A stretch of DNA of 64,000 nucleotides from Prunus persica (lineage: Eukaryota; Streptophyta; Magnoliopsida; Rosales; Rosaceae). Below, one piece after another: positions 10,701 to 25,514 of this stretch. Below the pieces are notes generated by a model. The model had not been told where the DNA came from and did not search any database. It was given only the letters and a program-made list of their open reading frames with translations. Each line of letters starts with the position of its first letter. The stretch's first letter is position 1. The DNA lies in the NCBI RefSeq assembly GCF_000346465.2, contig NC_034009.1, positions 338,017-402,016 on the forward strand, read 5' to 3'. The translations under genes and the position numbers were made by a program.

Positions 10701-13692
10701 TCATGGAACACAAGATACCCTATCACAGAGACATGAATGGCTCATTATCCTGCTGTGCGAGAGGCTCAGGCCTCTGTTCCTAGAATTGAAAAAATAAAAT
10801 GGTGTATCTTTTCTGTTCCATGATATTTTCTTTTTCCTTTTGGTTCGGCCCGGGGACGTTTTACGGGGAAAGTATGGATGATTATAGAGATTGGTTTCTA
10901 TTTATACCATGAGCTGTAGCTTGATTTCGGCTTTTTAAGTGACTTGCCTATGTCCAGAAATAGGAAATAGCTTGCCCTAGAATGAAAGTCTTGTTGTCAA
11001 ACCAGTCAGTTCAAGTCAGTTAGGACCATATATTTTACTCAAAAAGCCATCTTTACAGTTGATTCGTCAATTCAAACTGGTTGCCATCTTTATAGTGTCT
11101 TTTACTCCTTTAAAGCCTAATATTTCTCTCTTACCATAAGCACCGAATAAATCATAAAATGAGCATCTTCCAGGCTGGTGAATCATAGTTTTGCACAAAA
11201 TTTCCATGCTAGCTCATTATTGTATTCCAGGTTGAATTTGGTACCACCTACTAAACTCACCAATCTCAACCGTTCATGAATTTGTGCATGAAGTGCCCAT
11301 TTGGGACGCGTGCAACCCTGTGCAAAGGACAATTAAGATTTTTTACATTATAGGAATTGTATTGTTAGACAGTGATACAAAGATGAGCAACAAATTTTTC
11401 CTAACCTTTAAACATGTTGCATTAATTAACCATATTTCTCCCTGGGCTCAAAATATTGTCATATATTAGGATCCTTTTACGAGTATATAATAAAAAATTT
11501 GTCTCCCTCCACATATGCTTTGTAATGTTTCTCAAGAGTCTTCAAATGACGTGCCAACACTGAGACACCTTCAATTTGGAATCACGCATGCATCTCCTAT
11601 TAACAGCTTTCATAGCATAAACCCTATCTTTGTGTGTGTTTCTCAGACATTAGTTCCAGAAGCCAACTTTTGTAGATATTGCAGAAGAATTAGGTCTGTT
11701 TAAGATGATAAGTGTCATGAATGCCATATTAGGGAGATCTCAATGATTAAATAAAACTAAATGCATTGTTATTCTGTGTGCTGTATATTTTGATGCTCAT
11801 GGTCGAGGATGTATATTTTGATGCTCATGATCTTTATTGATGTTAGATTAATTTTTGTCAAAATCAATGATTTTGTTTCTTGGCAAATGGACAATTGTTT
11901 CTCTATATAATGAGTATGATTTTTGTTGTTTGTTAGCAGTATTGTGTATTCTTATTTTGTTTCTTATGTTATGTAGAGAGGCTCAACAATCTTGCATTCG
12001 AATAGACAATCGCGGCCAGAGTCTTTTCAAAACCATTCCAATAGGAGAGGAACCCAGGCTCGAGTTGCTACCTCGTCTAGAATGGCACAGTTGAGGACTC
12101 GCTTTCGCAACCAGTCTCCTAGAGTATCAACTAGAGGAAGAAATATGCGATTTCCTTTGGACATGGATCTAGACATGGTATCTCGCCCTTTTATTTCTTT
12201 GAGCCTCTTTGATAAAGGTTTTTTGTTTTTTGTTTTTAAATAAAAAAAATTAAAGAGAGAGGGAGATAAGAAAGTTAAGAAAGATAAGGGAGATAAACTA
12301 TTAAGGGAGGGAAGCCATTTGGTTGTTTTTATTTCTGTTATTTGCACGTGTACAAAATTCCATGAACCTTGGATGGTGTCTTTGTGTATAAGTCACTTAT
12401 TTGACAAATGTTTTGGAAGGAAACAAACTTTATTGCATATGGGATGAGAAGGAAGAGGGAGGAATTTTTTCAGTCCTACATGACCCGCCCCTGCGTGTCG
12501 GCCTATTATCCTCACTTATCCTGGACCAAATTCTTGTCTAAGATTGCTAGTCCATTCATTGTTGTGACACCAAAGATGAATTAGATTATTATTCAATTTA
12601 TTTGTGTAATCTCATCCTTATACTGTTTACCAAATGAGAATCGAAAGTTCAAGAAAGACATTAGAACTTATTCCATAGTTCAGAGGGGGCATATGCGAAT
12701 TTAGAATTCTACTTTAACGTCCAGATATAGTTGAATATTTAATCAAAGATTACCTCTCTGTCAAGTTGCAGTCAAGACTAAGTTTTCCTTAGTTTTTTCG
12801 TAATAATTCTAATTTCTGCTTTCTGATGCAGAGACTTAATATATTAGAAGCTATCGAGGCAGCATTTGATGACCTTGGTGAGGTGGGACTGGATAATCGC
12901 ATGCTTCGAGTTCAGAGGGATTTTAATGAGTAAGATTTTAGTCTATTTATCAGTTTATGCCTTGCTTATTCTCATCTGGGGCCTGTATCTTGTTAGAGGA
13001 AAAAATGATACTTATTTTATCCAATGGCTTCATACATTCATTAAGAGCGACTGGCATGATTAATTATATTGTGGATTTGGTTGCACACTCGAAGCATATT
13101 ATTCTTTTTATTTTACAAAATCTCAATTGGGATTCATTTTACCTTTTGCCTCTTCATGTCTTGCAGCAATGACTATGAGATGTTGTTGGCACTTGATGAT
13201 AATAATCATCAGCATGCTGGTGCAACAGTTCATCAAATTAATAATTTGCCACAATCTACGGTACAGGTAGGTGAAGTAGAAGTTGAACAAATATAAAGAC
13301 TATAACCTGTTTGCTTTTGTGCTTCTTGTGGTGGGGCATGTACCCAGCCATCAGATCCGCTTATTTACCTGCTATAAAATTTTGTTTTCGGTTGCTTTGT
13401 TTGCAGAGTGATGCCTCAGAAGAAGCCTGTGCAATTTGTCTTGAAACTCCAACAATTGGAGAAACAGTTCGCCATCTTCCTTGCTTGCACAGATTTCACA
13501 AAGATGTAGGGACTCCCATTCTTGAGTGGTTAGCTTTTTCCTTGCAAATGAAGCCATCAAATGTCTTACTCTTTTGTTTTTGTTGGTTCCCCTCCCTCTC
13601 CCTGTCTCTTTCTCCCACTTCATTCTCAGTGCATTGATCCATGGCTCGGTAGAAGAACTTCGTGCCCAATTTGTAAGTGTTCGATCACGTAG
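7739..13692 (+). CDS. RING-H2 finger E3 ubiquitin ligase, 789 aa
   Basis: Probable E3 ubiquitin ligase that recruits an E2 enzyme through a C-terminal RING. Eight coding exons join in frame: 7739-8787, 9586-10261, 10509-10592, 11977-12177, 12832-12929, 13167-13266, 13407-13505, 13630-13692. The N-terminal two thirds are Ser/Asn/Lys-rich and look disordered, starting [18 protein letters not shown]. Next comes a helical stretch ([20 protein letters not shown]) and an Arg-rich part. The RING-H2 ligands are C744, C747, C762, H764, H767, C770, C781 and C784 (C3H2C3), followed at once by the C-terminus KCSIT. The ATG at 7739 is chosen because it follows a splice acceptor at 7735 and the frame is closed upstream. 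Substrate and location are unknown; basic stretches (TKRQRKQ) would allow nuclear localisation. The third coding exon has a TAGCAG double acceptor. Confidence 0.9.
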
Positions 13693-14630
13693 TTTGCGCT
13701 GTGATTCACTGCCCAGGCCATCTTCTGAAAAGAGTGTCTTAATACTGCATGCAGTATCATTTTGGAATCATGGCAATCTGTGATTCAATTTTCGTTTTTC
13801 ACGTTGAAGTCGTGGTAGCAGAAATTAAGAATTTGTTGAAGTGGAAACAATGTGCATAATTAGATTTTCATATAAGAGAGCTCAAGTTTACCTGTCTATC
13901 TTGTTTAGTTAATTTTTTGTGGTTTCATGTTCGGCATAGAATAAAGGCTGCAGGCTTTCATTACTGTATAGATACGCAGTCGACTTGTGGTTCTTGGGAT
14001 GCCCTGCACAGGTGAAGGTTGGGTAGTGTCATATTTCTACCAGTCAATGAATGGATTTTTAAAAATACACATGAACTTGTCATGTGAAATCGTCAATTGC
14101 ATCTGTGGTCTTCCTAGGGTTTATCTTCACCTTTTACAGCTTCCACCAAATTGGGGTCTTTGTGCAAGAAACCAATGTTTTACCTCAAATGCATTAACTT
14201 TAAAGCAGTTTTGTGTGCAAGCCTTCCATGCATTAACTTATACCTCATGGATATCAGTCAGATAATCTACACCCGTTAAGAAATCTAGGTTTCTTCTCTC
14301 TCTTCATGATCCTGATAATCTAAAATTATAATCAATATTAAGTTAAACTTTTTATTAGTTAGATTAAAGTGGCAAAACAAAAAAAGAATAATAGTTGAAT
14401 TGCTGAGAATAAGTTACTTGTTCATGTATTGATGCTTGCTTGTTCAGCAGAATTTTTTTGATGAATTGGTGGAGGCTTCTATCAATATAGAATGACTGTA
14501 GATATGATTGAAATTCCACACAACCATTACTTTAAAATCGTCAGATTTGTCCCCTAATGGATCATTCATAATCTAATACGTCATGTCAAAGGCAAATAAG
14601 TGAGTGGCCATGCCTTCCTTATAAGCATAG
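13693..14630. other. 3' UTR and spacer after the RING-H2 gene
   Basis: Contains the RING-H2 3' untranslated region. No gene, RNA or clear repeat is recognised here. Confidence 0.5.
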
Positions 14631-14635
14631 TCTAA

Positions 14636-14815
14636 AATATCGATAATATCGACGAAATATTGAGAATATTATTGTTTTTTCGAATAATTGATATTTCGAA
14701 ACGTAGCCATGCATATATCGTATAAATATCGAGAATATCGACGTCTATAATTTCGCTCACACTTCGGCAATATTTTGTTACAATATCGCTATAATATCGC
14801 TAAAATATCAATGTG
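14636..14815. repeat. ATATCG-rich repeat, possible transposon subterminal DNA
   Basis: AATATCG/CGATATT words recur many times on both strands, for example ATATCGATAATATCGACG and later ATATCGCTATAATATCGC. The block lies directly before the transposase-like pseudogene. Dense short motifs in both orientations are typical of subterminal transposase-binding regions of hAT-type elements, so the two probably belong together. Exact ends and target duplication were not found. Confidence 0.45.
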
Positions 14816-15004
14816 ATGAAGAAAAAAAAAGGCAAAAAAAAAAAAGGCAAAAAACACAAAGGGGATTCAAGGTGTTTCCTCTTGTAAAATTAGTCATCCT
14901 TGGTTTGCTTTGTATTGTGGCGTCCAAGTGGTAAGTTCTTTTTTCTTCTAAATATTGAGACATGGACAGGCAAGGAATGATGTACCTTACATTTCTTACT
15001 TTAA

Positions 15005-15460
15005 CAAAGTTCACAAGATGAGGACCATGGGAGTAGGCGGGCAGGACCAGGAATTGGTGCCATAGGGAAGGACTATACTCGTAGAGAAAGAGGCAAGGCG
15101 ATTTTGTCAAGTCAAGAAGATGATTCGTTATCTATAACTTCGGACTCTGTTGGAGTGGGAAGTAGTAATTATGATTATACTCATAATCAACCATTTCCCT
15201 ACCCTTCATATCCCATTCTTTTTGGGAAGGAATCGAGCAGCTCATGGAAAGAATCCGAGACTCAATCTTCAAATGATTTTGCTCATGGACAACGTCAACC
15301 AATCTTGGATCTATATGGGTGACATGTTAACAATTACATGCAAAACTATTTTGGGGGTTTATCATTTGATGACTACTCTTCACAATACACTTATTCTACA
15401 CATAGAGATGATGCAGATAGTGAAAAATTTGAACCTCATAGGAACTCTATGCGGTACTAA
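15005..15460 (+). pseudogene. Transposase-like C-terminal tail, broken by an in-frame TGA
   Basis: One frame runs 15005-15460 with a single stop, TGA at 15320-15322, inside an otherwise coherent sequence ending at TAA 15458-15460. The peptide is rich in Gly, Ser, Tyr and Asp: AGPGIGAIGKDYTRRERG, then SLSITSDSVGVGSS and repeated Tyr/Gln/Ser patches. This resembles the low-complexity tails I associate with plant hAT-type transposase-derived proteins. The TGA replaces what is likely a TGG (Trp) in LYGWHV. No ZnF-BED or hAT dimerisation domain is present, so only a 3' relic survives. The family assignment is tentative. Confidence 0.5.
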
Positions 15461-16063
15461 GTCACTTATGTATCTTACCATGCAATGTATAAAATGTAAA
15501 ATATTGTAGTAAATCATTATATATAAATGATTGTGGTGTGTTTAATCTTCTTTCATTAATTACTATATAATTAACTTAAATTAGTAAAATCCATCATGCA
15601 ATGCATTTCATTCCAATTTTTTGTAATAAACTAATAGATAATTGACTAAATAAGCATCCTCCAAAGTTACAATAAAAATTTCCCATGAAGTCCCATTTTT
15701 TTGGTCTCAAAGATATAAAGCTATAACCGAAAAAAGATATAAAGCAATGAAACCAATCAAGATTGAACAAGCAGGCAAACGAAAAAGGTACTGTTCAACT
15801 AAATATTTATGTGTAATGGATTGTATAATATAATTCTGGTATACAAACATTGGAGATCAAAACTGCCGATCACCAAATACATGCTATGATTTTCGATTAA
15901 CCAAAATATTATTGAGAGGAATTGCAAGGATGAACAAGGATCTGGGGATTCAACTACCCAATGTAGAGAGATGAAGCAATCTTATCGCATTGCTTCACTA
16001 TGATTTTCAGTCTCAGGACTCTCAATCATACATTATTGACACAAATGCAATGGGTAAGTCCTT
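15461..16063. other. Spacer and 3' UTR of the thiolase gene
   Basis: AT-rich DNA between the transposase relic and the thiolase stop codon. Its right part should be the thiolase 3' UTR. No other gene is seen. Confidence 0.5.
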
Positions 16064-19447
<3,384 letters not shown>

Positions 19448-19529
19448 TTTGGTGTGTACGTGTGAAACCCAGAAATTGGAAATTGGATGGGACGCTAAGA
19501 CAAGCAAATGAAGAGTGCGTGTGGGATTT

Positions 19530-19530
<1 letters not shown>

Positions 19531-19592
<62 letters not shown>
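19531..19592. repeat. (AT)10(AG)21 compound microsatellite
   Basis: An (AT) run at 19531-19550 is followed by an (AG) run at 19551-19592, upstream of the thiolase start and probably in its promoter or 5' UTR. Read from the gene it is a CT-rich tract, common in plant leaders. Confidence 0.9.
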
Positions 19593-19598
<6 letters not shown>

Positions 19599-19686
19599 TA
19601 GGCCGCCTCCGTCCTCGGGCTGGGCGGTTAGATCTGTCTCAGACTATCTCAGCTAATACAAACAAAGATGACTCAATTTTACAAAA

Positions 19687-19834
19687 GGAAAATGCTAGGG
19701 AGACCAACTTTAGATACCAACTTGTGTACCAACTCTCTAATAGAGTATGGGACCCATTGTATTGGTGGGCTCCACCTCTATTAGAGAGTTGGTACACAAG
19801 TTGGTATCTAAAGTTGGTCTCCCTAGCATTTTCC
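19687..19834. mobile_element. 148-bp foldback MITE with 59-bp perfect arms and 9-bp target duplication
   Basis: Left arm 19687-19745 and right arm 19776-19834 are exact reverse complements over 59 bases, leaving a 30-base loop. The element starts GGAAAATGCTAGGGAGACC. It is flanked by the perfect 9-base repeat TTTACAAAA at 19678-19686 and 19835-19843. A 9-base duplication is typical of Mutator-like elements. It has no coding capacity. It lies 240 bases upstream of the thiolase start codon. Confidence 0.92.
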
Positions 19835-19849
19835 TTTACAAAATTATGA

Positions 19850-22138
19850 AATGGATTTTTCTTCTTTTATCTTTTATCTTATCTTTTTATATTTTTTTAG
19901 TTTTGTTTTTCGCTCCATGATCAGGCGTCACCTCTCCAACTGCAAAGTAGACTTTACGCGCGCGCTTCTCTTCCACTCTCGCCTTCCTCGCGTGCTTTCT
20001 CCTTTCCAAATTCTTTTAATGTATTTTTCTTATATCATGTATTTTTCTTATTTGGGACCTTAAAAGAATGAATTCCATTCAAACACATGTTTTATTAAAA
20101 TGGCAAACGGTTTGAACTCATGCAAGAAATTTTTGATCAGACCATGAGCCCATGACACTGCTATTTATATAATAAAATTACCATTATTATATGACGTATA
20201 TATATATATTTTTAATATTATATAATAAAATATAAACTTATTGTGTTTAACATATTATTACAAAGTAAGTCTAGAATTTGCAATTATTCCACTAACATCT
20301 ATGAACTGCATTTCAGAATTCAGGAGTAAGACTGAAATTTGAGAAAACAAGATAATGAAGAGAAAAAACTACTTTCCAAATTAATGATCAAATGAGAGTA
20401 TTAAAAAAAAGGATGAATGGATGAGTAACATTTAATTCAGATTTTTATGTCATTTATAACTATTAGGTTAATTGAGGAGATAAATTGTCCACAATTCATT
20501 TTGCATTTTAGAAACTTAAGATGAAGATTAAAGTGATGAGTATATATAGTTTCGAAGAAAAAATTAATTAATTTTGGGGAGACTTAGGAAAAGCCCAAAG
20601 GAGAGAGAAAATTTTTAAAACAAGCAAAAATGGACAAAATTGCCCTTATTAATTTTTTAATTTCCTAAGAAATCCTTTACATTTGCATGTCTTTGGTTTG
20701 AAAGTTGAGAGGTTATTCTGTCTTTTTTTAAAAAGCTTTGGCTTTTTCTAAAAGTGAAAGTTTTTTTTTGGGTAAAACCTAAATTTACTTTAATTTTGTA
20801 TGTGAAGAAGAAGAAGAAGAAGAAATGAAGCAACTAGTACAATACATACAATAGCAAACACGCGGTTTGGAGGGACGTGGTGTGTTTGGCGTGTAATGTG
20901 AAAGCAAAGAGAGACATAGAAATGCGTGCCCGCTTGGCTAAATGGAAAGATTGCATTCATTATCATGCTTTGTTTGATACCAATCCTTCTACAAACAGAC
21001 AGTAATAGTCATCCAAACACGCAGGTAGCCAAGCCCCCACCACTCCAAAAATATAAAACAGGAAAGATGATAACATTCGCAATCCATTGGGTTGTGTCAA
21101 GGTATTAAATAAATGGATTGGGATGAATTGTTATTTAGGTTAACCTATTACCTCCTTTAACCCTTTTAACAGCTTAGCATATTTGACTATTGAAACTTCA
21201 AAAATTATTTAGCATATTTAATCTATTAAATGTTAATAATTTATCAATAATGTTACTCATATATAATTATATGGAAATTGATTGGCTCTTCAAAATATGA
21301 AGGATCATAATCGTGTTTTAGTGGGTTGATATGAATTTTTCATTATTTGAGTTCCTCGAGTCATTTTATCGAGAATGGCCATAGGCAAGGTGACAGTCAT
21401 GAATGTCTCTCTAAATCTTTGTTTGTTATGAATTACTTATTTTCTTCTTTTATTTTATGTGACAGAAAGAAAACTAAAAGAAAAACTTGGAGAAAGAGAG
21501 ATTACAATGATAATGATAGTGGGAAAGTTTGGATCTCTATGATAAGTATTTGAAGACATATAAAATTGAGAGAAGAAGGCCGGAGAGCTCTATGACTTTT
21601 CTTTACTTTCAAGTTTATAACTCACACTCCAAAGCAAAGTCTACCGCTTAATAATGAAGTCTTTAAAAATCCAAGAGATTTTGAGCACCAAAAATAGTGT
21701 AGCCCCGTGATTTTTATGGATTTGTTTTTCTGAAAAAGAAGACTTTAAAACTCCTAGTTATAAATACCAACAGTTTCAAACAGATTCTCCAAGAGAAGCA
21801 AAAGCAAATAAGGGAATAGATTTTAATAGCATTCCGAAAGGGCATGCTGATTTACAATCATCCAAGCATTCCTCCATTACATCTTAAGCTAATTACATGG
21901 AGCACATATATGATAGTGATTGATTTTATCTACCCTAGACAAGACTAGGTCAAATATATAAACTATACAACAACCAATGCGAAAAAAAACATACAAAACC
22001 TCCCCCCACCCCATCCTAAAATGGCTAGCAAAACAGGACGGGCATAACCTAACAAGGTAAGCAACTCAAAGAGATAGAGCAATTTACCAATGCCGCATGA
22101 CAGCACGAAAGCGTCCATGGACATATTCCGATGCAAAC
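19850..22138. other. Spacer without recognisable gene
   Basis: AT-rich intergenic DNA with a short GAA run near 20806-20823. Open frames are short and lack family features. The last part should hold the 3' UTR of the SNARE gene. Confidence 0.5.
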
Positions 22139-23629
22139 TTAGGTACACTTAAAACCATGGCAGATTGACAAAAATATCACAAAGCCTATGAGAATGATGA
22201 TCCCCACAACAATCAATTTTATCTTCATATTCTGAAACCACATCTTCCTTTTCATTTTTGTTCCCTGTGTCCTGAAATCTTGGGCCTACAACACAAACAC
22301 ACCATTGTTTTCAACATATAAAAACGCCATATCAACATTACAAAAGAGGAAAGGAATAAACTAAACATAAGTTATGCTTCTTCGACTAACCTGGGAGCGA
22401 AGATTATCAGTTTTGTCCACCAACAGCTCAATCTTCTCACCGCGGTCAAGAACCTGCAGAATAGATGAATTTCCATGACTAAAAATGGATGACATATTTA
22501 CCTACTTGGAATCAGAATGAAAAGGAATTGGAATGAGAAATTCAGAATGGGAATTGAGTTGTTCCTATTAGTAATGTTTCCTAACTTTCAGGAATCAAAG
22601 CCACAACCACACCCTTATTCAAAACACCGACCTTCTCAATATTGTCCATCATAACACCCTTGACCTCAGTAACCTGAGCCTTCACTTTTGCAAGCTTGTT
22701 GATCTCTTCAGGATGATCCACACAGTACTTCATGTGATCCTTCAGTTTAGGTCTAAAACATCCATATAAGTGTTAAGCAAAGCATATTCATGAAGAAGAA
22801 AAAAAGGCGAACAATATTCATCGCCATGAAAAGGACATCATAAGATGAATACCCAAACTCTCTGTTCAGTCCATTGGCAACAGCAGTTCCAGCTTTCCCA
22901 CCAGCATATCTTTTGTTGAAATCGTCCTTGACTCTCTCCAGATAGGCAATTGGAATTTGCCTGCCAGCAGATTCAGATGCAACTACGCAGTAAGCTGCAG
23001 AATCCAAAACAAAGACATTTAAAAACCTATCCTTACAATTTACAAACAAGGATTATCAACTCAAATTGCAGAGTTGGAAATTGCTTCAGTCAAATCAAAT
23101 GCACAATGTTTTTTTTTGTTCATATGCAAAATTGACTAAGAAAACTAATACTGCAATTAAAAAAACGCAGCCGCAATCCAACAATAATCTCATGAATCTT
23201 AATCACCCAATCTTGAATGCATACCATGCAACCATATAGTTACAAAATATTTGCTTTAAAAAGAATCAACGCAATCAGCGTTTTCATAATCATAGATACA
23301 TATACATATGATCTTCATTCCAACAAAAGCAAATTACAAAACGCATGGATCAAAGCCAACGATAACGAACAAATCTAAGAGAAGAATCAGACATTGGTAA
23401 GAAAGATTTGAAGGGCATGTAAATGCATGGGGGACTCACTGAAGCCGTTTTCGACGAGGTAATTGAAGGTGTGGCCATCGCAATTGTAGGTGAACTTGTT
23501 GTTGGAGGAAGGAAGCTTCTGAAGGCATTGAGAGGCAATGGAGGTGAAATTGCCGGTGAACTCTGTGTACTCGGCGAGAATCACACTGCCTCGAGCGACG
23601 AAGCTGTAGATCAGAGATTGTTGCCCCAT
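22139..23629 (-). CDS. VAMP721: VAMP721/722-type R-SNARE, 220 aa
   Basis: Longin R-SNARE that drives fusion of secretory vesicles with the plasma membrane and cell plate. Five exons: 23629-23440, 22994-22853, 22752-22632, 22453-22391, 22285-22139; 663 nt in frame with GT-AG introns. The longin domain spans about residues 1-120, starting [13 protein letters not shown]. The R-SNARE coiled coil covers about 125-185, with the zero-layer arginine at R155 in KVLDRGEK. A membrane anchor follows ([18 protein letters not shown]), with a short tail CHGFKCT. Length and domain order match plant VAMP72 proteins. Whether it is orthologous to 721, 722 or another member cannot be decided here. A telo-box-like sequence and an (AG)n tract lie in the leader just upstream of the ATG. 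Confidence 0.95.
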
Positions 23630-23647
23630 CTCAATTCCAATATAAAC

Positions 23648-23662
23648 AAACCCTAACCCTAA
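23648..23662. promoter_or_regulatory. Telo-box (AAACCCTAA repeat) in the VAMP leader
   Basis: AAACCCTAACCCTAA lies 19 bases upstream of the SNARE ATG, on the strand opposite to the gene. Telo-boxes are known positive elements in promoters and leaders of plant genes active in dividing cells. A role here is inference from sequence alone. Confidence 0.5.
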
Positions 23663-23686
23663 TCCGAATGGGAATGTGAATTTACG

Positions 23687-23710
23687 CAGAGAGAGAGAGA
23701 GAGAGAGAGA
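23687..23710. repeat. (AG)12 microsatellite in the VAMP leader
   Basis: Twelve uninterrupted dinucleotide units, reading CT on the gene strand. It lies between the telo-box and the presumed transcription start. Confidence 0.85.
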
Positions 23711-25514
23711 CGTTATGGAAGAACGAAAATGCTGAATTTACGCAGGGAGAAAGAGCTATATACTTTTTTCTTTTTCTTTCAAGTGTGTGTGTTTGTTTGT
23801 TTATTTATTTTTTCTTTTCTTTTCTCATTTTTATTTTGAATTTAATTTCGTGGAATGGAATGGAACACGAGATGTGATGAAGTATTATTTTGTGCTTTGG
23901 AATTTCACAGTTACACGTAAAGTGTGTCATGTATGAATTTCTTTATAAAAAAATAGAAAAATAAAATAAATAAAATATTGTTTGAACGGAAATGAAGGGT
24001 GCATAGACCAAGGCGGGAAGCCCCCCAAATAAGGCTGTCCTGCTCCTCCGCTTCTCACTGGTAGCGGTCGCAACAAATGTCTCAACCTTCACTCATTTGT
24101 AAAAATAGCAAACATTCCATCTTCTTTTTTCTTTTTCCTTTTTAATCTCTCTCCTTTCCTATCCTGTTCCCATTTTTTCAACGAGAATATAGAATATTTG
24201 CTTGGTTATATATACAACGAGAAATCACCGAACCAAACCGATCACTAAATGAATTAATTTGATTAAATTAACTTAAATCAAATAAAACTGGATCGCACCC
24301 ATCTCTACTTTCCCTATCATAATTAGGTGCATAATTAAAAATGATTTTTGCCCACATTTATCTTGTAATCAATTTGTGTGTATTTGATTTGACAGATGGA
24401 TGCAACAAAGGAAACCAGAATTTTTAGGGTCAGAAATTAATTAGGAGACTGCTATCTGCTAGAGCTGATGAGGGAGGAGTGAGGCCTATGCCGTGAACAT
24501 TGGAAACTCAGAAAACATGTCTCAAATGGGAGGCAGTCAAATCCCAGTACTTGCTAGTGTTTCAAACTTGGCTTCTAAAACTAAACCGTCCTAGATGTAT
24601 GAGAAGGTAATGTTTATTCTTCTACGTCTTTCTCTTATAGAAATCACCAAAGTCGGATATTGATGAAGTGAGACCTAATTCATATGAAGATAGAACAACA
24701 AGTGCCCTTTCTCTTCTTTTATTATTGTCATCCTTTTCTCTCTCGAGTTCTTCTTGAATGACATCTCTTTGATTGCGTCCAATTTCTTCGTCACTTGAAT
24801 GCAGATGTTGCATGTTATTAGCTATGTTCATGCATCTATATACTGCAGGCAGGGCAGTTGAGTTACTCTCTTGTTGCATTTTATGTTCCTTTTTTCACTC
24901 TCTTGATTACCTCTACTCACCTAGGACGTTAAAACTCCAACACTTTTCCTGCTGAATGAATCGAAGTAGCCAAGTTATCATTTTCCTAAATGTTACTAGG
25001 AACAGAGACGACGTCCTTTTTCGAATGTTCAAAAGAATTTATGATATGTTAAATTAATGGTTTTACCAAGCGTCAATGGTTCTTCACCCACTAAGAAAGT
25101 ACAGGTAAAGTAGCAAGGAGAAAAAAGAAATGAAGGATTGAAAAGGGTAAGCATCTGAAGAAGAAAAACACCAATGAACTTCCAGCATAATGTGCAAATG
25201 AAATATTTGACCCCCTTTCCCTGGAGAGTGGGGAAGGAAAAGGAAAAGGAAAAAGAAACTTAAGTCAGGAAATATAGGATTTTTGTCAAGTCTAAACATC
25301 AGAGATTTGTACCTTATATTAATGTTGGAAAATTTATTTACAGAGATTTGTAGGAATAATTATCTAACACTATAGTAGCTGTACTTATAATAGACTTATA
25401 GTACATTTGTCATGGCACCAAGCAATGGATGCCACCTGAAGTTCGAAAGTTTTTTCTTCGAATTCAACCTGAAAATTCTTGACATTAGTTTGTATAACCT
25501 TAATTTTGTTATCA
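23711..25514. other. Spacer between the VAMP and CSLD genes
   Basis: AT-rich DNA containing the SNARE promoter on the left and the CSLD 3' UTR on the right. No gene is recognised. An 85-codon minus-strand frame at 24622-24879 has no supporting features. Confidence 0.5.

Noticed and set aside
24622..24879. 85-codon minus-strand frame
   Set aside because: Low-complexity Glu/Arg content, no family resemblance, isolated in spacer.
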